64,000 nucleotides of DNA from Methylobacter tundripaludum (GCF_002934365.1 NZ_PTIY01000003.1:124001-188000), one strand, 5' to 3'. Shown: positions 28,637 through 42,177, counted from the stretch's first letter. Notes: generated from the letters alone by a model not told the origin. Translations and numbers: made by a program.

Positions 28637-30733
28637 TTATGAAGATTTTTTAATAACCGCTTCCGCAATATTTGCAGGTGCTTCATTATATTTTTCAAAC
28701 TGCATACTGTATGTAGCCCGCCCCTGTGTCGCTGAACGCAAATCAGTTGCATAGCCAAACATTTCCGACAACGGCACTTCGCAGCTAAGTGTTTTGCCTG
28801 ATGGAGTATCATCCATACCCTGAATTATTCCACGCCGCCTGTTAATGTCGCCCACAACATCCCCCATATATTCTTCAGGCGTAGCGATTTCAACTTTCAT
28901 TATCGGCTCAAGCAAAACAGGGTCCGCCTTTCTTGCCCCTTCCCTAAAACACATAGAACCGGCAATTTTGAAAGCCATTTCATTTGAATCTACATCGTGG
29001 TACGAACCGTCAAACAGAGACACCCTTACATCCAATACAGGATAGCCAGCTAGGATACCATTCTTCAGCTGCTCTTGGATACCTTTATCTACAGCAGGTA
29101 TAAATTCTTTTGGAACAACCCCGCCAACAATCTCATTAATAAATTCATAACCAGAACCAGCTTCTTGCGGCTCAATACGCAACCAGACATGCCCATATTG
29201 CCCACGCCCACCGGATTGCCGCACAAACTTACTTTCCTGCTCTACAGTCTTTCGAATTGTTTCTCTATATGCAACCTGCGGAGCTCCAATATTGGCCTCA
29301 ACATTAAACTCTCTTTTCATGCGATCAACAATAATCTCAAGGTGCAACTCACCCATCCCCGAGATAATTATCTGCCCAGACTCTTCATCTGTATGCACTC
29401 TAAAAGACGGATCCTCTTGAGCAAGCTTAGCTAATGCCAACCCCATCTTTTCTTGGTCAGCTTTCGTTTTGGGCTCCACCGCAATCGAAATAACCGGATC
29501 AGGAAAGTCCATACGCTCAAGCACTATAATTTCTTTCAGATCACAGAGCGTATCACCTGTCGTCACATCCTTGAGCCCTATTGCGGCCGCTATATCTCCA
29601 GCACACACCTCTTTAACTTCTTCGCGACTATTGGCATGCATTTGCACTATCCGACCAATGCGCTCTTTTTTCTTTTTTATCGGGTTATAAATACTATCCC
29701 CAGAATTAAGCACACCCGAATAAACCCTAAAGAATGTTAACGTCCCTACGAAAGGATCAGCAGCAATTTTAAATGCTAGCGCCGAGAAAGGAGCCTCATC
29801 ATCAGCAGGGCGGACCACCTCACCCTCATTATCTTCCAGATGGCCTTTTATGGCCTCAACATCAACAGGAGCAGGCAAATACTCAATAACCGCATCCAGC
29901 ATTGCCTGAACACCTTTATTCTTAAAGGCTGAACCACAATATGCCGGGACAATTTGATTGGCTATCGTTCGAGAACGAATACCACGCTTAATTTCTTGAT
30001 CCGACAATTCCCCTTCTTCAAGGTATTTCTCTAATAACCCCTCATCTCCCTCCGCAGCCGCCTCAACCATATGCTCCCTCCACTCTTTGCAGAGCTCTAA
30101 CATATCAGCCGGAATTTCCCTCTCCTTAAAGGTCATGCCCATATTGGACTCATCCCAATATATGGCTTTCATTTTAATTAGATCAACAACCCCTTCAAAA
30201 CCATCTTCCGCACCAATCGGCATCTGCATTGGCACAGCTTTTCCACCTAATCGAGCCTCAATCTGCCCGATAACGCGCAAAAAATCAGCCCCGGCGCGAT
30301 CCATTTTATTCACAAAAACTATTCGCGGCACACGATACTTATCAGCTTGCCGCCAAACCGTTTCAGACTGAGGCTCAACCCCACCTACAGCACAAAAAAC
30401 CGCACACGCCCCATCTAAAACACGAAGAGACCGCTCGACCTCTATAGTAAAATCAACGTGCCCCGGCGTATCTATAATATTTATACGATGCTGCGGAAAT
30501 TGCCCCTCCATTCCACTCCAAAAACAGGTCGTTGCAGCCGAGGTAATAGTAATCCCTCGTTCCTGCTCCTGCTCCATCCAATCCATTGTTGCAGCACCGT
30601 CATGCACCTCACCTATTTTATGAGACACACCTGTATAGTAGAGCACACGCTCTGTTGTTGTGGTTTTACCTGCATCAATATGCGCCATGATACCGATATT
30701 TCGATAAAACCCTATTGGAGTTTTACGTGCCAC
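28637..30733 (-). CDS. fusA: Elongation factor G
   Basis: A 698-residue translocation GTPase. G1 [16 protein letters not shown]3 DTPGHVDFT and G4 NKMDRAGAD are seen, then domains II-V including [11 protein letters not shown] in domain IV, with the tip loop. Length is standard. It is followed 29 bases later by tuf. Confidence 0.99.
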   Translation of the reverse strand: MARKTPIGFYRNIGIMAHIDAGKTTTTERVLYYTGVSHKIGEVHDGAATMDWMEQEQERGITITSAATTCFWSGMEGQFPQHRINIIDTPGHVDFTIEVERSLRVLDGACAVFCAVGGVEPQSETVWRQADKYRVPRIVFVNKMDRAGADFLRVIGQIEARLGGKAVPMQMPIGAEDGFEGVVDLIKMKAIYWDESNMGMTFKEREIPADMLELCKEWREHMVEAAAEGDEGLLEKYLEEGELSDQEIKRGIRSRTIANQIVPAYCGSAFKNKGVQAMLDAVIEYLPAPVDVEAIKGHLEDNEGEVVRPADDEAPFSALAFKIAADPFVGTLTFFRVYSGVLNSGDSIYNPIKKKKERIGRIVQMHANSREEVKEVCAGDIAAAIGLKDVTTGDTLCDLKEIIVLERMDFPDPVISIAVEPKTKADQEKMGLALAKLAQEDPSFRVHTDEESGQIIISGMGELHLEIIVDRMKREFNVEANIGAPQVAYRETIRKTVEQESKFVRQSGGRGQYGHVWLRIEPQEAGSGYEFINEIVGGVVPKEFIPAVDKGIQEQLKNGILAGYPVLDVRVSLFDGSYHDVDSNEMAFKIAGSMCFREGARKADPVLLEPIMKVEIATPEEYMGDVVGDINRRRGIIQGMDDTPSGKTLSCEVPLSEMFGYATDLRSATQGRATYSMQFEKYNEAPANIAEAVIKKSS

Positions 30734-30763
30734 AACTATACAACTTTCAATGTAATTCGTTAA

Positions 30764-31234
<471 letters not shown>

Positions 31235-31253
31235 TTATCTCACCAACCAACGT

Positions 31254-31628
31254 TTAGCCTTTAGGGCGTTTTGTTCCGTACTTAGAGCGACCACATTTTC
31301 TGTTAGTTACCCCTGACGCATCCAAGCTACCACGAACAACATGATACCTAACACCTGGCAAATCCTTGACACGACCGCCCCTTATCAGAACCACGGAATG
31401 CTCCTGAAGATTATGCCCTTCACCGCCAATATAGCTACTAACCTCAGCTCCATTAGTCAATCTAACCCTGGCCACTTTTCGAAGCGCAGAATTTGGCTTT
31501 TTAGGCGTTGTCGTATAAACGCGAGTACATACCCCCCTACGCTGAGGACAAGCCTCCAGCGCAGGAACATTGCTTTTTTCTATTTTTTTAGCACGAGGCT
31601 TACGAACCAATTGGTTGATCGTGGCCAT
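31254..31628 (-). CDS. rpsL: 30S ribosomal protein S12
   Basis: A 124-residue decoding-centre protein. The start is ATG 31628 ([15 protein letters not shown]); an upstream ATG at 31652 would add eight unlike residues. [18 protein letters not shown] and [17 protein letters not shown] carry the two lysines where streptomycin resistance changes occur; both are wild type. First gene of the str set, behind its own promoter and leader hairpin. A CGGAG site precedes the ATG. Confidence 0.98.
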   Translation of the reverse strand: MATINQLVRKPRAKKIEKSNVPALEACPQRRGVCTRVYTTTPKKPNSALRKVARVRLTNGAEVSSYIGGEGHNLQEHSVVLIRGGRVKDLPGVRYHVVRGSLDASGVTNRKCGRSKYGTKRPKG

Positions 31629-31667
31629 AACTTTGTTTACTCCGATATACAATTAAATTGTCAGATA

Positions 31668-31705
31668 ATAAAAGAACCGCCGCACATAATTAAACGTCGA
31701 CGGTT
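31668..31705 (-). terminator. Intrinsic-terminator-like hairpin in the rpsL leader
   Basis: On the minus strand, AACCGTCG (31705-31698) pairs with CGGCGGTT (31682-31675) with one G-U pair, a 15-base loop, and is followed by CTTTTATT. It sits about 110 bases after the rpoC stop and downstream of the predicted rpsL promoter, so it could both end rpoBC transcripts and attenuate rpsL transcripts. Confidence 0.6.
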
Positions 31706-31753
31706 AATTGCAATTCGACCCGACTCAAGCACGTTAGCTCATTTGAGCAGAGC

Positions 31754-31782
31754 ATGATACTTGTTAATACTCAACAGGTCAA
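31754..31782 (-). promoter_or_regulatory. Sigma70-like promoter for rpsL-rpsG-fusA-tuf
   Basis: Minus strand: -35 TTGACC (31782-31777), 17-base spacer, -10 TATCAT (31759-31754). The predicted start near 31747 gives a leader of roughly 120 bases that contains the hairpin at 31675-31705. Confidence 0.55.
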
Positions 31783-31813
31783 GCTCAATTTAAATATGAG
31801 CATTATTAAGCTC

Positions 31814-34800
31814 CTAAATATTTAAAGCCTGCTTAAGGGCTTCTTCCACGTCTCCCGCATCTACAGCTAAAGGTGCTTCAGTTTCTACTAATTCGTGCCG
31901 AGAGAATCTATTCTTTCTGCTTTCATGATAAGCCAATCCCGTTCCTGCTGGAATTAATCGTCCAACGATAACGTTTTCCTTTAGCCCTTGCAATCCATCG
32001 CTTAACCCGCGCACTGCGGCATCGGTTAACACACGAGTTGTTTCCTGAAATGACGCTGCCGAAATAAATGACTCGGTAGCTAATGACGCTTTGGTAATAC
32101 CGAGTAATACGGAATTGTAGCTTGCAGGGATTTTTCCTTCAGCCTCAACCCTATCATTTTCCTCTCTCAGTGCGGCGCGCTCAACCTGATCGCCTTTCAA
32201 AAATACTGTATCACCCGAAGCGGTAATCTCAACCTTTCTAAGCATTTGACGAATAATAGCTTCAATGTGCTTATCGTTAATCTTTACACCTTGCAAACGA
32301 TACACATCCTGAATTTCTTTAACCAAGTAGTTAGCCAACTCTTCAATCCCCCTTAATCGAAGAATATCATGCGGCGTTAACTCACCTTCTGCTATCGTCT
32401 CCCCCTTTTCTACATACTCACCTTCAAAAACCGTGATATGCCGCCATTTGGGTATCAGTGTTTCACTTTGCTCGCCCGCAGGATCGGTAATAATGACCCG
32501 TTGTTTACCTTTGGTTTCCTTACCAAAAGAAATGGTTCCACTGGCCTCAGCAAGAATTGCCGGATCTTTTGTTTTTCGCGCCTCAAATAAATCTGCAACA
32601 CGCGGCAAACCACCCGTAATATCCCTTGTTTTACTTGATTCTTGCGGAATCCTGGCTAGAACATCCCCCACCTTCACTTCGCCGCCATCCTTGATTCCGG
32701 CAATAGCCCCTGCGGGCAGGAAATATTGGGCAGGTATTTCAGTTCCCGGCAAATAAATCGCCTGACCGTTGCTATCAAAAAGCTTTACCATAGGCCGCAA
32801 TTCTTTACCTGCACTTCCCCTTTGCTTCGGATCGGTGACGACTAACGAACTCAAGCCAGTAACCTCATCGGATTGCTTTTGTACAGTAACACCATCAACA
32901 AAATCAATCAGCTCAACAACACCATCAACCTCAGTGATAACTGGGTGAGTGTGAGGATCCCAAACGACAATTATGTCACCGGCATTAATTCGAGAACCTT
33001 CCTGTACGGAAAGTACGGCGCCATAAGGAATTTTATAACGCTCCTTCTCACGACCATAATCATCGACCACGCCAACTTCGCCTGATCTTGAAACAGCAAC
33101 CAGGTTACCTTCACGGTTAACAACCGATTTCAGGTTATTAAGCCTTACAGTACCGGCAGATTTAACCTGTACATTACTAATTGCAGCCGATCTGGATGCC
33201 GCCCCACCGATATGGAAGGTACGCATAGTCAACTGCGTGCCCGGTTCACCGATTGATTGCGCAGCAATAACACCGACCGCCTCACCTATATTCACCAAGT
33301 GCCCGCGCCCCAAGTCACGTCCATAACAGGCCGCACATACTCCATGCCTGTTTTCACAAGTAATAATTGAACGAACTAAAACCTGGTCAATACTATGAGC
33401 CTCAAGAACAGACACCCAATGCTCATCCAGTAATGTGCCTTTAGGTACGACTAAAACATCGCCAGCCGGATCCATGATGTCATTGACAGCAACACGGCCT
33501 AATACACGCTCAGATAAAGGCTCAACAACATCACCACCCTCGATGATTGGAGTCATAATCAACCCGTTAGTCGTACCGCAATCATCACCGTTAATTACCA
33601 AGTCCTGAGCAACGTCCACTAAACGACGAGTCAAGTAACCGGAATTCGCAGTTTTCAACGCGGTATCGGCCAAACCTTTACGAGCACCATGCGTAGAAAT
33701 AAAGTACTGCAATACGTCCAAGCCTTCTCTAAAGTTAGCCGTAATAGGCGTTTCAATAATGGAGCCGTCAGGTTTTGCCATCAGACCACGCATACCGGCT
33801 AACTGTCGAATCTGCGCCGCAGAACCCCGCGCACCAGACTCGGCCATCATAAAGATAGAGTTAAACGATTTTTGTTTTACCGTATTGCCGTTAGCATCAA
33901 CAACCGACTCTTCACCAAGCCCGTCCATCATGACCTTGGCGATTTGATCGTTGGCATGCGACCAAATATCAACAACTTTATTATATCGCTCGCCATCAGT
34001 TACCAAGCCGGAAGCATATTGACTTTGAATTTCGTTAACTTCGGCGTCAGAAGCCTTAATAATATCGACTTTTTTAGCCGGAATTACCATATCTTCGATG
34101 CCGAATGAAATTCCGGAAATCGTTGCATACTTAAAGCCCAGATACATCAACTGATCAGCAAGTATGACAGTATCTTTGTTGCCTAAATAACGATAACTAT
34201 AATTTATTAACCGGGATATGTTCTTCTTGGTCATATCGCAGTTAACCAGCTCGTATGGTGTGCGATCTGGAACCACTTCCCAAATTAACGCACGGCCCAC
34301 AGTAGTTTCTACGCGATGCGTTTTGTCTTCAGTTTCGCCGCTTTCATTCACCACTTTTTCGGTGATGCGCAATTGAATTTTAGATTGCAATTCAACTGTT
34401 TTAGCTAGCAATGCCTTATGAATTTCGCCGACACTGACAAATATGCTGCCATCGCCTTTTGCGTTGATTTTTTCACGGCTAATGTAATAAAGCCCCAATA
34501 CCACGTCTTGAGACGGATTGATAACAGGCTCACCGTTTGCTGGAGACAAGATATTATTTGTCGCCATCATCAATGTTCTGGCTTCCAGCTGCGCTTCAAT
34601 AGACAACGGAATGTGTACAGCCATTTGGTCGCCGTCAAAGTCAGCGTTGAATGCGCTACAAACCAGCGGATGTAACTGAATCGCCTTACCTTCAATTAGA
34701 GTAGGTTCGAATGCTTGAATACCCAGCCTATGCAGAGTAGGCGCACGGTTCAACAAAATCGGATGCTCACGGATAACTTCTTCGAGAATATCCCAGACTT

Positions 34801-36019
34801 CAGCCCCTTCTCTTTCAACCATTTTCTTCGCTGCTTTAATGGTTGTAGCTAATCCGCGAAATTGCAGCTTACTAAAAATAAACGGCTTGAACAATTCCAA
34901 TGCCATCTTTTTCGGAAGGCCGCACTGATGCAGTCTTAATGTAGGACCGACAACAATTACCGAGCGTCCTGAATAATCAACACGCTTACCCAACAAGTTT
35001 TGTCTGAAACGCCCTTGTTTGCCTTTGATCATATCCGCCAACGACTTAAGCGGTCTTCTGTTCGTGCCGGTAATCGCTCGACCACGACGGCCGTTATCCA
35101 GCAACGCATCAACAGACTCCTGCAACATGCGCTTTTCGTTACGAACGATAATGTCGGGCGCATTCAAATCCAGCAAGCGATTTAAACGATTGTTTCTGTT
35201 GATGACTCGACGATAAAGATCATTCAAATCAGAAGTCGCAAATCGACCGCCATCCAAAGGCACCAACGGGCGCAATTCAGGCGGCAATACCGGCAATACT
35301 TTCAAGATCATCCATTCGGGACGATTTTTTGAACTCAATAACGCATCCATTACTTTCAAGCGCTTTGAGTATTTCTTGATCTTGGTTTCTGAATTAGTCG
35401 AATTTATCTCTTCACGCAAAATTTCAACTTGCTCTTTTAAATCAATCGATTTAAGCAAGTCATAAATCGCTTCTGCGCCCATTTTTGCGACAAAATCATC
35501 CCCATGCAACTCAACCGCATCCAGATAATCGTCATCGGTAAGCAGCTGGCCTTTTTCCAACGGCGTCATGCCTGGATCTAAAACGACGAAAGATTCAAAA
35601 TATAATACGCGCTCAATTTCGCGTAGCGTCATATCCAATAGCAACGCTATTCTGGACGGCAGCGATTTTAAGAACCAAATATGTGCGACAGGGCTGGCTA
35701 AATCAATATGCCCCATTCTTTCACGACGAACTTTCGACAAAGTAACTTCTACGCCACATTTTTCGCAAATAACGCCGCGATGCTTCAGTCTTTTATATTT
35801 ACCGCAGAGACACTCATAATCACTGACAGGACCAAAAATCTTAGCGCAAAATAAACCATCGCGCTCAGGCTTAAAAGTACGATAGTTGATCGTTTCCGGC
35901 TTCTTTACTTCGCCATACGACCAAGAACGAATCATATCCGGCGACGCCAAACCAATGCTAATTCCGTCAAAATCATCGGCACGACCTTGACGCTTTAAGA
36001 AATTCATTAAATCTTTCAA
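31814..36019 (-). CDS. rpoC: RNA polymerase beta' subunit
   Basis: A 1401-residue catalytic subunit. The N-terminal zinc finger ([20 protein letters not shown]), the active-site NADFDGDQM near residues 458-466 with three Mg-binding Asp, the bridge helix and trigger-loop region ([16 protein letters not shown]) and the second zinc site ([13 protein letters not shown]) are all visible. It is separated from rpoB by 112 bases that hold a repeat. Confidence 0.99.
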   Translation of the reverse strand: MKDLMNFLKRQGRADDFDGISIGLASPDMIRSWSYGEVKKPETINYRTFKPERDGLFCAKIFGPVSDYECLCGKYKRLKHRGVICEKCGVEVTLSKVRRERMGHIDLASPVAHIWFLKSLPSRIALLLDMTLREIERVLYFESFVVLDPGMTPLEKGQLLTDDDYLDAVELHGDDFVAKMGAEAIYDLLKSIDLKEQVEILREEINSTNSETKIKKYSKRLKVMDALLSSKNRPEWMILKVLPVLPPELRPLVPLDGGRFATSDLNDLYRRVINRNNRLNRLLDLNAPDIIVRNEKRMLQESVDALLDNGRRGRAITGTNRRPLKSLADMIKGKQGRFRQNLLGKRVDYSGRSVIVVGPTLRLHQCGLPKKMALELFKPFIFSKLQFRGLATTIKAAKKMVEREGAEVWDILEEVIREHPILLNRAPTLHRLGIQAFEPTLIEGKAIQLHPLVCSAFNADFDGDQMAVHIPLSIEAQLEARTLMMATNNILSPANGEPVINPSQDVVLGLYYISREKINAKGDGSIFVSVGEIHKALLAKTVELQSKIQLRITEKVVNESGETEDKTHRVETTVGRALIWEVVPDRTPYELVNCDMTKKNISRLINYSYRYLGNKDTVILADQLMYLGFKYATISGISFGIEDMVIPAKKVDIIKASDAEVNEIQSQYASGLVTDGERYNKVVDIWSHANDQIAKVMMDGLGEESVVDANGNTVKQKSFNSIFMMAESGARGSAAQIRQLAGMRGLMAKPDGSIIETPITANFREGLDVLQYFISTHGARKGLADTALKTANSGYLTRRLVDVAQDLVINGDDCGTTNGLIMTPIIEGGDVVEPLSERVLGRVAVNDIMDPAGDVLVVPKGTLLDEHWVSVLEAHSIDQVLVRSIITCENRHGVCAACYGRDLGRGHLVNIGEAVGVIAAQSIGEPGTQLTMRTFHIGGAASRSAAISNVQVKSAGTVRLNNLKSVVNREGNLVAVSRSGEVGVVDDYGREKERYKIPYGAVLSVQEGSRINAGDIIVVWDPHTHPVITEVDGVVELIDFVDGVTVQKQSDEVTGLSSLVVTDPKQRGSAGKELRPMVKLFDSNGQAIYLPGTEIPAQYFLPAGAIAGIKDGGEVKVGDVLARIPQESSKTRDITGGLPRVADLFEARKTKDPAILAEASGTISFGKETKGKQRVIITDPAGEQSETLIPKWRHITVFEGEYVEKGETIAEGELTPHDILRLRGIEELANYLVKEIQDVYRLQGVKINDKHIEAIIRQMLRKVEITASGDTVFLKGDQVERAALREENDRVEAEGKIPASYNSVLLGITKASLATESFISAASFQETTRVLTDAAVRGLSDGLQGLKENVIVGRLIPAGTGLAYHESRKNRFSRHELVETEAPLAVDAGDVEEALKQALNI

Positions 36020-36049
36020 GAGCTTATCCTCTTTAAATACTACAGGCTG

Positions 36050-36120
36050 TAGGCTGGGTAAGGCGCGTTTTTGCGCCGTTACCCAACGGGTTCGTTGGTT
36101 TCTCGGGTTACGCTAAACCT
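36050..36120. repeat. Palindromic intergenic repeat between rpoB and rpoC
   Basis: GGGTAAGGCGC (36056-36066) pairs with GCGCCGTTACCC (36073-36084) with one bulged base and a short T-rich loop. The flanking text, GTAGGCTGGGTAA and GGGTTACGCTAAACC, resembles the GTAGG(G)TGGG...ACCCAAC family of dispersed repeats seen in many proteobacterial genomes (recalled, not searched). In the rpoBC transcript it would form a strong hairpin. Confidence 0.7.
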
Positions 36121-36131
36121 GATCTACACAC

Positions 36132-39100
36132 CTAATCCCGCTGCAATTCTATATTGACAGCCAATGAGCGGATTTCTTTAATTAAAACATTAAACGATTC
36201 CGGCATACCGGCTTCCATTTTATGATCGCCATCGACAATATTTTTGTACATACGCGTTCTACCGGTCACGTCGTCAGATTTAACTGTCAACATTTCCTGT
36301 AGAGTATATGCCGCACCATAAGCTTCAAGCGCCCAAACCTCCATTTCCCCAAAACGCTGACCGCCGAATTGAGCTTTACCGCCTAACGGCTGCTGAGTAA
36401 CCAGACTATATGGGCCTGTTGACCGCGCGTGCATCTTGTCATCGACCAAATGGTTCAACTTCAACATATACATGTAGCCAACTGTGACTTCGCGTTCAAA
36501 CGGTTCGCCCGTCAAGCCGTCATAAAGCGTGACCTGTCCATGTTCGGGCAAATCCGCCAGCTTCAACATGGTACGAATTTCTTCTTCGCTGGCGCCATCA
36601 AATACCGGAGTCGCCATAGGCACGCCACTGACAAGATTGCTCGCCATTTCCAGGATTTCTTGGTCCGAAAATGAAGTCAGATCTTCCTTACGCCCACTAC
36701 TGTTATAAATCTTATCCAGATATTCTCTGATCGCAGCAACCTTGGCTTTTTCTTGATCGTACTGGGCTTCCAGCATTTTACCGATCTTGATGCCTAAGCC
36801 TTTCGCCGCCCAACCCAAATGCGTCTCGAGCACCTGCCCGACGTTCATTCGCGATGGTACGCCTAATGGATTCAGAACAATATCGACAGGATTTCCGTCA
36901 GCGGTATAAGGCATGTCTTCAATCGGTCTGATCATGGAAATAACACCCTTGTTTCCATGACGTCCGGCCATTTTATCGCCTGGCTGAATGCGTCTCTTAA
37001 CCGCCAGATAAACCTTAACCATTTTTAGAACGCCTGGCGCCAAATCATCACCCATGGTGATTTTTTTACGCTTGACTTCAAATTTTTCATCAAAGTCTTT
37101 TCTTTGCTGTTCTACTTGAGCAACGACGGTTTCCAGCTGAAGATTGATATCTTCATCTTTCATGCGGATCTTTAGCCACTCTGAATGCTTCAAGCCATTA
37201 AGATAAGCTTCCGTTATTTCAGCACCCGCTTTCAATTGTCCTGGCCCGGATTGAGCAACCTTGCCAATCAACAGCTTGGCAACACGCGCAAAAATATCTT
37301 CTTCAAGAATTTTCAGCTGGTCATCAAGGTCTTTTCTGTAACGCTTGATTTCTTCCTGTTCAATATCCAAAGCACGCTTGTCTTTCTTTACGCCATCACG
37401 GGTAAATACCTGAACATCAATAACCGTACCCTCGATGCTTCCTGGTACACGTAATGAAGTATCCTTAACATCGGCCGCTTTCTCACCGAAAATCGCACGT
37501 AATAATTTTTCTTCCGGCGTTAACTGTGTTTCACCTTTAGGCGTTACCTTACCTACCAGAATATCGCCGCCTTTAACCTCGGCACCAACATAAACAATTC
37601 CCGACTCGTCAAGCTTGGACAACGCTTCTTCGCTGACGTTAGGAATATCGGCAGTGATTTCTTCCGGGCTATGTTTGGTATCGCGTGCTACGCAGGTCTT
37701 CTCTTCGATATGAATCGTCGTGAAGCGGTCTTCCTTAACGACTCGCTCTGAAACCAGAATCGAGTCCTCAAAGTTGTATCCATTCCAAGGCATAAACGCA
37801 ACCAGCATGTTTTGCCCTAACGCCAATTCGCCCATATCTGTCGATGGACCGTCTGCCATAATGTCGCCGGCTTTAACAATGTCCCCTGGCTTTACTAATG
37901 GCTTTTGGTTGATACAGGTATTCTGGTTTGAACGGGTATATTTAATCAGGTTGTAAATATCAACACCTGGCGTACCTGTTTCAGTCTCCGTATCGTTTAC
38001 GCGCACCACGATTCTGGCCGCGTCAACCGCTTCAATCTTACCGCCACGCGCCGCAACCACGGTTACGCCGGAGTCTTTGGCAACCGTTCTTTCCATACCG
38101 GTACCTACCAACGGCTTTTCAGCCCTTAGCGTAGGAACAGCTTGGCGCTGCATGTTTGACCCCATCAATGCACGGTTAGCGTCATCATGCTCAAGGAACG
38201 GAATAATGGAGGCCGCAACCGATACAATCTGCTTGGATGACACGTCCATATATTGCACGGTGTCAGACATCGCCAAAGTAAATTCATCTTTATGCCGGCA
38301 TGATACCAAACCTTCAACCAACTTCCCGTTTGCATCCACGGCCACACTGGCCTGCGCAATAACAAACTCGCCTTCTTCAATAGCTGACAAATAATCGACA
38401 TGGTCGGTTACTTTGCCATCGACTACTTTTCTATAAGGCGTTTCCAGGAAACCATAATTATTGGTACGCGCATAAACCGATAATGAGTTTATCAAGCCGA
38501 TGTTTGGGCCTTCAGGCGTTTCAATTGGACATACGCGGCCATAATGCGTTGCATGTACGTCGCGAACCTCAAAACCCGCACGTTCTCTTGCTAAACCGCC
38601 AGGCCCTAAAGCCGACACACGACGCTTGTGCGTCACTTGGGATAATGGATTATTTTGATCCATAAACTGTGACAGCTGGCTGGAACCGAAAAACTCTTTT
38701 ACCGCGGCAGAAACCGGTTTCGCATTGATGATTTCCTGCGGCATCAAGCCTTCTGAGTCCGCCAACGTTAAGCGCTCTTTAACCGCTCTTTCAACTCGAA
38801 CCAAACCTACCCGGAATTGGTTCTCAATCATTTCACCGACCGAGCGAACGCGTCTGTTGCCCAAATGGTCAATATCGTCAACATTGCCGTTGCCGTTACG
38901 AATGTCTATTAATTCTTTAAGTACATCAATGACGTCGTCTTTTGTTAAAGTACCGGGGCCTGTTGTTTCTTGGCGTCCCAATCGGCGATTAAACTTCATC
39001 CGTCCAACTGTAGACAAGTCATACCGCTCATCGGTAAAAAACAGATTTTGGAACAGATTTTCTGCCGAATCTTTAGTCGGCGGCTCACCTGGACGCATCA

Positions 39101-40226
39101 TCCGGTATATTTCAACCAATGCTTCGAGAGTGTTGGTAGTCGTATCCAACCTCATCGCATTAGATATGTATGGACCTTTGTCCAAATCATTAACAAACAG
39201 GGTATTAAGCTCAGTAATACCGCTTTCAATGCATCGATCGATCGTCGCTACAGTAAGCTCATCGTTCACATTCGCAACTAACTCGCCTGTAGATCGGTCA
39301 ATCAGGTTATTCCCTAATATCTTTCCAACTAAGTATTCTTTTGGTACTTCTACTTCGGTTAATCCGGATTTAATCATTTCACGGATATGCTTAGCCGTAA
39401 TCCGACGCCCCTCTTCAACCAATACTTCGCCTTTCTTGCTCTTAATATCAAATGCTGCAATTTCGCCACGCATACGCTCAGGAACGATATGAAAAATGCA
39501 TTTTTGCGCGTCTACGGTGAATTTATTCATTTCGAAGAAAATTTTGATCATTTCTTCGTTATCGTAGCCTAACCCCCTCAGCAAGATAGTTGCAGGGATT
39601 TTTCTTCTCCGGTCAATCCGAACAAAAACGCAATCTTTATGATCGAATTCAAAATCTAGCCACGATCCGCGATAAGGGATAACCCGCGCATTAAATAGCA
39701 GTTTTCCTGACGAATGGGTCTTACCTTTGTCATGATCAAAAAACACACCCGGTGAACGATGTAACTGGGAAACAATAACCCGCTCAGTTCCATTAATAAC
39801 AAAGGTTCCATTGTCCGTCATTAACGGCAACTCACCCATGTAAACTTCCTGTTCGCGAATATCTTTAACTACTTTTGCGTTCGCGGATGCTTCTTTATCA
39901 TAGATGACCAGACGAACTAATACCCTTAGAGGGGCAGCATAAGTTGCTCCTCTTTGTTGGCACTCTCTTACATCAAAAACAGGCTCCCCTAATCTGTATT
40001 TCACATACTCCAGTACTGCATATCCGGAATGGCTTTCAATTGGGAAAACGCTGGAAAATGCAGCATGCAATCCACTGTCTTCACGCTTTTCAGCCGTAAC
40101 GCCTGATTGCAAGAAGCTCGCATATGAATTAATCTGCGTTGCCAGAAGATAGGGAACATCAAGTACCTCAGTACCTTTCCCAAAGTTATTTCGAATACGC
40201 TTTTTTTCGGTAAAAGAGTAGGACAT
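36132..40226 (-). CDS. rpoB: RNA polymerase beta subunit
   Basis: A 1364-residue protein. I chose ATG 40226 ([21 protein letters not shown]) over an ATG eight codons upstream because it matches the family N-terminus and has GGAAG at proper spacing. The rifampicin-pocket region reads [21 protein letters not shown] with wild-type residues (it is read from two adjoining segments), and the C-terminal [24 protein letters not shown] is present. Confidence 0.99.
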   Translation of the reverse strand: MSYSFTEKKRIRNNFGKGTEVLDVPYLLATQINSYASFLQSGVTAEKREDSGLHAAFSSVFPIESHSGYAVLEYVKYRLGEPVFDVRECQQRGATYAAPLRVLVRLVIYDKEASANAKVVKDIREQEVYMGELPLMTDNGTFVINGTERVIVSQLHRSPGVFFDHDKGKTHSSGKLLFNARVIPYRGSWLDFEFDHKDCVFVRIDRRRKIPATILLRGLGYDNEEMIKIFFEMNKFTVDAQKCIFHIVPERMRGEIAAFDIKSKKGEVLVEEGRRITAKHIREMIKSGLTEVEVPKEYLVGKILGNNLIDRSTGELVANVNDELTVATIDRCIESGITELNTLFVNDLDKGPYISNAMRLDTTTNTLEALVEIYRMMRPGEPPTKDSAENLFQNLFFTDERYDLSTVGRMKFNRRLGRQETTGPGTLTKDDVIDVLKELIDIRNGNGNVDDIDHLGNRRVRSVGEMIENQFRVGLVRVERAVKERLTLADSEGLMPQEIINAKPVSAAVKEFFGSSQLSQFMDQNNPLSQVTHKRRVSALGPGGLARERAGFEVRDVHATHYGRVCPIETPEGPNIGLINSLSVYARTNNYGFLETPYRKVVDGKVTDHVDYLSAIEEGEFVIAQASVAVDANGKLVEGLVSCRHKDEFTLAMSDTVQYMDVSSKQIVSVAASIIPFLEHDDANRALMGSNMQRQAVPTLRAEKPLVGTGMERTVAKDSGVTVVAARGGKIEAVDAARIVVRVNDTETETGTPGVDIYNLIKYTRSNQNTCINQKPLVKPGDIVKAGDIMADGPSTDMGELALGQNMLVAFMPWNGYNFEDSILVSERVVKEDRFTTIHIEEKTCVARDTKHSPEEITADIPNVSEEALSKLDESGIVYVGAEVKGGDILVGKVTPKGETQLTPEEKLLRAIFGEKAADVKDTSLRVPGSIEGTVIDVQVFTRDGVKKDKRALDIEQEEIKRYRKDLDDQLKILEEDIFARVAKLLIGKVAQSGPGQLKAGAEITEAYLNGLKHSEWLKIRMKDEDINLQLETVVAQVEQQRKDFDEKFEVKRKKITMGDDLAPGVLKMVKVYLAVKRRIQPGDKMAGRHGNKGVISMIRPIEDMPYTADGNPVDIVLNPLGVPSRMNVGQVLETHLGWAAKGLGIKIGKMLEAQYDQEKAKVAAIREYLDKIYNSSGRKEDLTSFSDQEILEMASNLVSGVPMATPVFDGASEEEIRTMLKLADLPEHGQVTLYDGLTGEPFEREVTVGYMYMLKLNHLVDDKMHARSTGPYSLVTQQPLGGKAQFGGQRFGEMEVWALEAYGAAYTLQEMLTVKSDDVTGRTRMYKNIVDGDHKMEAGMPESFNVLIKEIRSLAVNIELQRD

Positions 40227-40285
40227 ATCGCTTCCAAACCTTTTCGTCATAGATAATTTTCTACCGTGCAGTTAGTGCAAACAGT

Positions 40286-40315
40286 AAAAGGCCGGCGACA
40301 AGATTGTCACCAGCC
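40286..40315 (-). terminator. Attenuator-like hairpin between rplL and rpoB
   Basis: Minus strand: GGCTGGTGACAA (40315-40304) pairs with TTGTCGCCGGCC (40301-40290), two G-U pairs in 12, followed by TTTTACTGTTT. It occupies the place of the partial terminator that in E. coli lowers rpoBC relative to rplJL expression, so the same role is inferred. Confidence 0.7.
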
Positions 40316-40364
40316 ATACTTGGTAGAGACGTATATTCCAACGCCTCTGCAATTGGGTCAAAAT

Positions 40365-40733
40365 TTATTTGATTTCGACAGTAGCACCAGCCTCTTCAAG
40401 CTGCTTTTTAGCTTCTTCGGCTTCGGCTTTAGGGGCCCCTTCTTTCAATGTTGTTGGCACACCCTCAACCGCGTCTTTAGCTTCTTTTAAACCTAAGCCA
40501 GTTATACCGCGTACCGCCTTAATAACTGCAACTTTGTTCTCGCCAAAACCGGTCAGAACAACATCAAATTCAGTTTGCTCTTCAACAGCCGCCGCCGCCG
40601 CTACAGGAGCCGCAGCCACAGCCACAGCTGCAGATACGCCGAATTTCTCTTCCATCGCTGAAATCAAGTCAACGATTTCCATAACGCTCATCTTTGAGAC
40701 CGCTTCCAAGATATCTTCTTGCGAAATTGCCAT
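40365..40733 (-). CDS. rplL: 50S ribosomal protein L7/L12
   Basis: A 122-residue stalk protein: N-terminal dimerisation part ([24 protein letters not shown]), Ala-rich hinge ([17 protein letters not shown]) and C-terminal factor-binding domain ([24 protein letters not shown], in two parts). Recruits EF-Tu and EF-G, both encoded in this window. Confidence 0.98.
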   Translation of the reverse strand: MAISQEDILEAVSKMSVMEIVDLISAMEEKFGVSAAVAVAAAPVAAAAAVEEQTEFDVVLTGFGENKVAVIKAVRGITGLGLKEAKDAVEGVPTTLKEGAPKAEAEEAKKQLEEAGATVEIK

Positions 40734-40807
40734 TGTGTATTCCTCTAAAATAATAAGTTTTAAACTGGTTGAGTGGTAGAAACGTTGCGATGCAACGTCT
40801 CATGCTG

Positions 40808-41302
40808 CTATGCCGCTTCTTTTTGGTCTCTAATTGCTGCCAAAGTACGTACAAATTTCTCTGTAGGCGCCTTCATTACCGACATCAACATACCAATACC
40901 TTGATCGCGAGTAGGCAGACTGGCTAATCGAGCAAGCTCCGAAGCACCAAATGCCTGTCCGCCAATAGCAACTATCTTGGTAATTAGCTTGTCGTGAGTT
41001 TTAGCAAAATCGCTGACTAACCTAGCCGCAGACCCTGGATCTTCCATAGAAAAGGCGATTAACAACGGACCTACCAGTCCACTTTGCATACATTCAAATT
41101 CAGTACCGGCGACTGCTCGTTTTGCCAGTGTGTTTTTTATTACACGCAAATAAACGCCTGTCTCTCTCGCAGTTTTGCGCAGCTCGGTCAATTCCGTAAC
41201 TGTCAACCCACGATATTCTGCCGCAATTGCAGAATGAGCCTTAGCAGCGAATACAGCGACTTCTTCTACGACAGCTTTTTTGCCATCTAAATTTAGTGCC
41301 AC
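40808..41302 (-). CDS. rplJ: 50S ribosomal protein L10
   Basis: A 164-residue stalk base protein (LDGKKAVVEEVAVFAAKAHSA, AEYRGLTVTELTELR). It starts with GTG at 41302, behind GGAGGT. L10 with L7/L12 is the likely repressor of its own leader at 41303-41484. Confidence 0.97.
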   Translation of the reverse strand: MALNLDGKKAVVEEVAVFAAKAHSAIAAEYRGLTVTELTELRKTARETGVYLRVIKNTLAKRAVAGTEFECMQSGLVGPLLIAFSMEDPGSAARLVSDFAKTHDKLITKIVAIGGQAFGASELARLASLPTRDQGIGMLMSVMKAPTEKFVRTLAAIRDQKEAA

Positions 41303-41484
41303 AGCTTACCTCCGGAATTTATCCCCAGAATTAATAAAAAGCATTCATTTGAACACCCCTTACGGTCCCTTTCCCCAGCTTTTAGGTTCCAGCTCCCGTC
41401 TACGCAGGAAATATTAAGTTTTACAACACCTGCGGTCTTTGACGGTTACCGAACGGGTCGGCAACCCAAAGTCTTTTACAACAA
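41303..41484 (-). promoter_or_regulatory. L10-type autoregulatory leader of rplJL
   Basis: This 182-base gap between rplA and rplJ contains, on the minus strand, a CCTGCGTAGACGGGAGCTGG core (41417-41398) very like the E. coli L10-binding leader, with CCGCAGGTGTTG upstream able to pair with the CCTGCG part. It is the right length and place for the L10 leader RNA family. I could not run a covariance search. Confidence 0.65.
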
Positions 41485-42177
41485 TTAAGAAATAGTGCTT
41501 TGGTCAAGCCATAAACCAGGACCCATAGTCGAAGACAGGGTCACTTTCTTAATGTATATACCTTTAGCAGCGGTCGGCTTTATTTTTCTTAAATCCGCAA
41601 GCAACGCTTCCAAGTTACCCTGAATAGCATCCGCATCAAATGTAACTTTACCAAGCGTACAGTGAATAATCCCTGACTTGTCGGTTCGGTAACGCACTTG
41701 ACCTGATTTAGCGTTTTTTACGGCAGTAGCGACATCTGCGGTCACGGTTCCAACCTTAGGATTAGGCATTAAACCACGAGGCCCTAAAATCTGACCCAAC
41801 TGACCAACCACTCTCATTGCATCTGGAGAAGCGATGACGACGTCAAAATTCATTTCGCCTTTTTTTACCAGCTCTCCCAAATCATCCATGCCCACGATGT
41901 CGGCCCCGGCTTCTCTTGCTGCATCAGCATTAGGTCCTTGTGTAAAAACCGCTACCCTGACTGTTTTTCCGGTACCATTTGGCAACACTGTTGCGCCTCG
42001 GACATTTTGATCAGACTTACGAGGATCAACACCTAGATTAACGCTAACATCAATAGCTTCATTAAACTTTGCGGTGCCAAGCTCTTTCAACAACTGAACC
42101 GCTTCAGTGATTGAATATTGCTTTGTTTTATCAACTTTTGCTTTGATAAGTTTCGCCTTTTTGGACAACTTAGCCAT
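41485..42177 (-). CDS. rplA: 50S ribosomal protein L1
   Basis: A 230-residue L1-stalk protein and likely translational repressor of rpl[23 protein letters not shown] and [16 protein letters not shown] are diagnostic. Its start touches the rplK stop (one-base overlap). Confidence 0.98.
   Translation of the reverse strand: MAKLSKKAKLIKAKVDKTKQYSITEAVQLLKELGTAKFNEAIDVSVNLGVDPRKSDQNVRGATVLPNGTGKTVRVAVFTQGPNADAAREAGADIVGMDDLGELVKKGEMNFDVVIASPDAMRVVGQLGQILGPRGLMPNPKVGTVTADVATAVKNAKSGQVRYRTDKSGIIHCTLGKVTFDADAIQGNLEALLADLRKIKPTAAKGIYIKKVTLSSTMGPGLWLDQSTIS

Noticed and set aside
38725-39492. 255-codon plus-strand open frame
   Set aside because: Lies wholly antisense to rpoB, has biased composition and no recognisable domain; a shadow frame.
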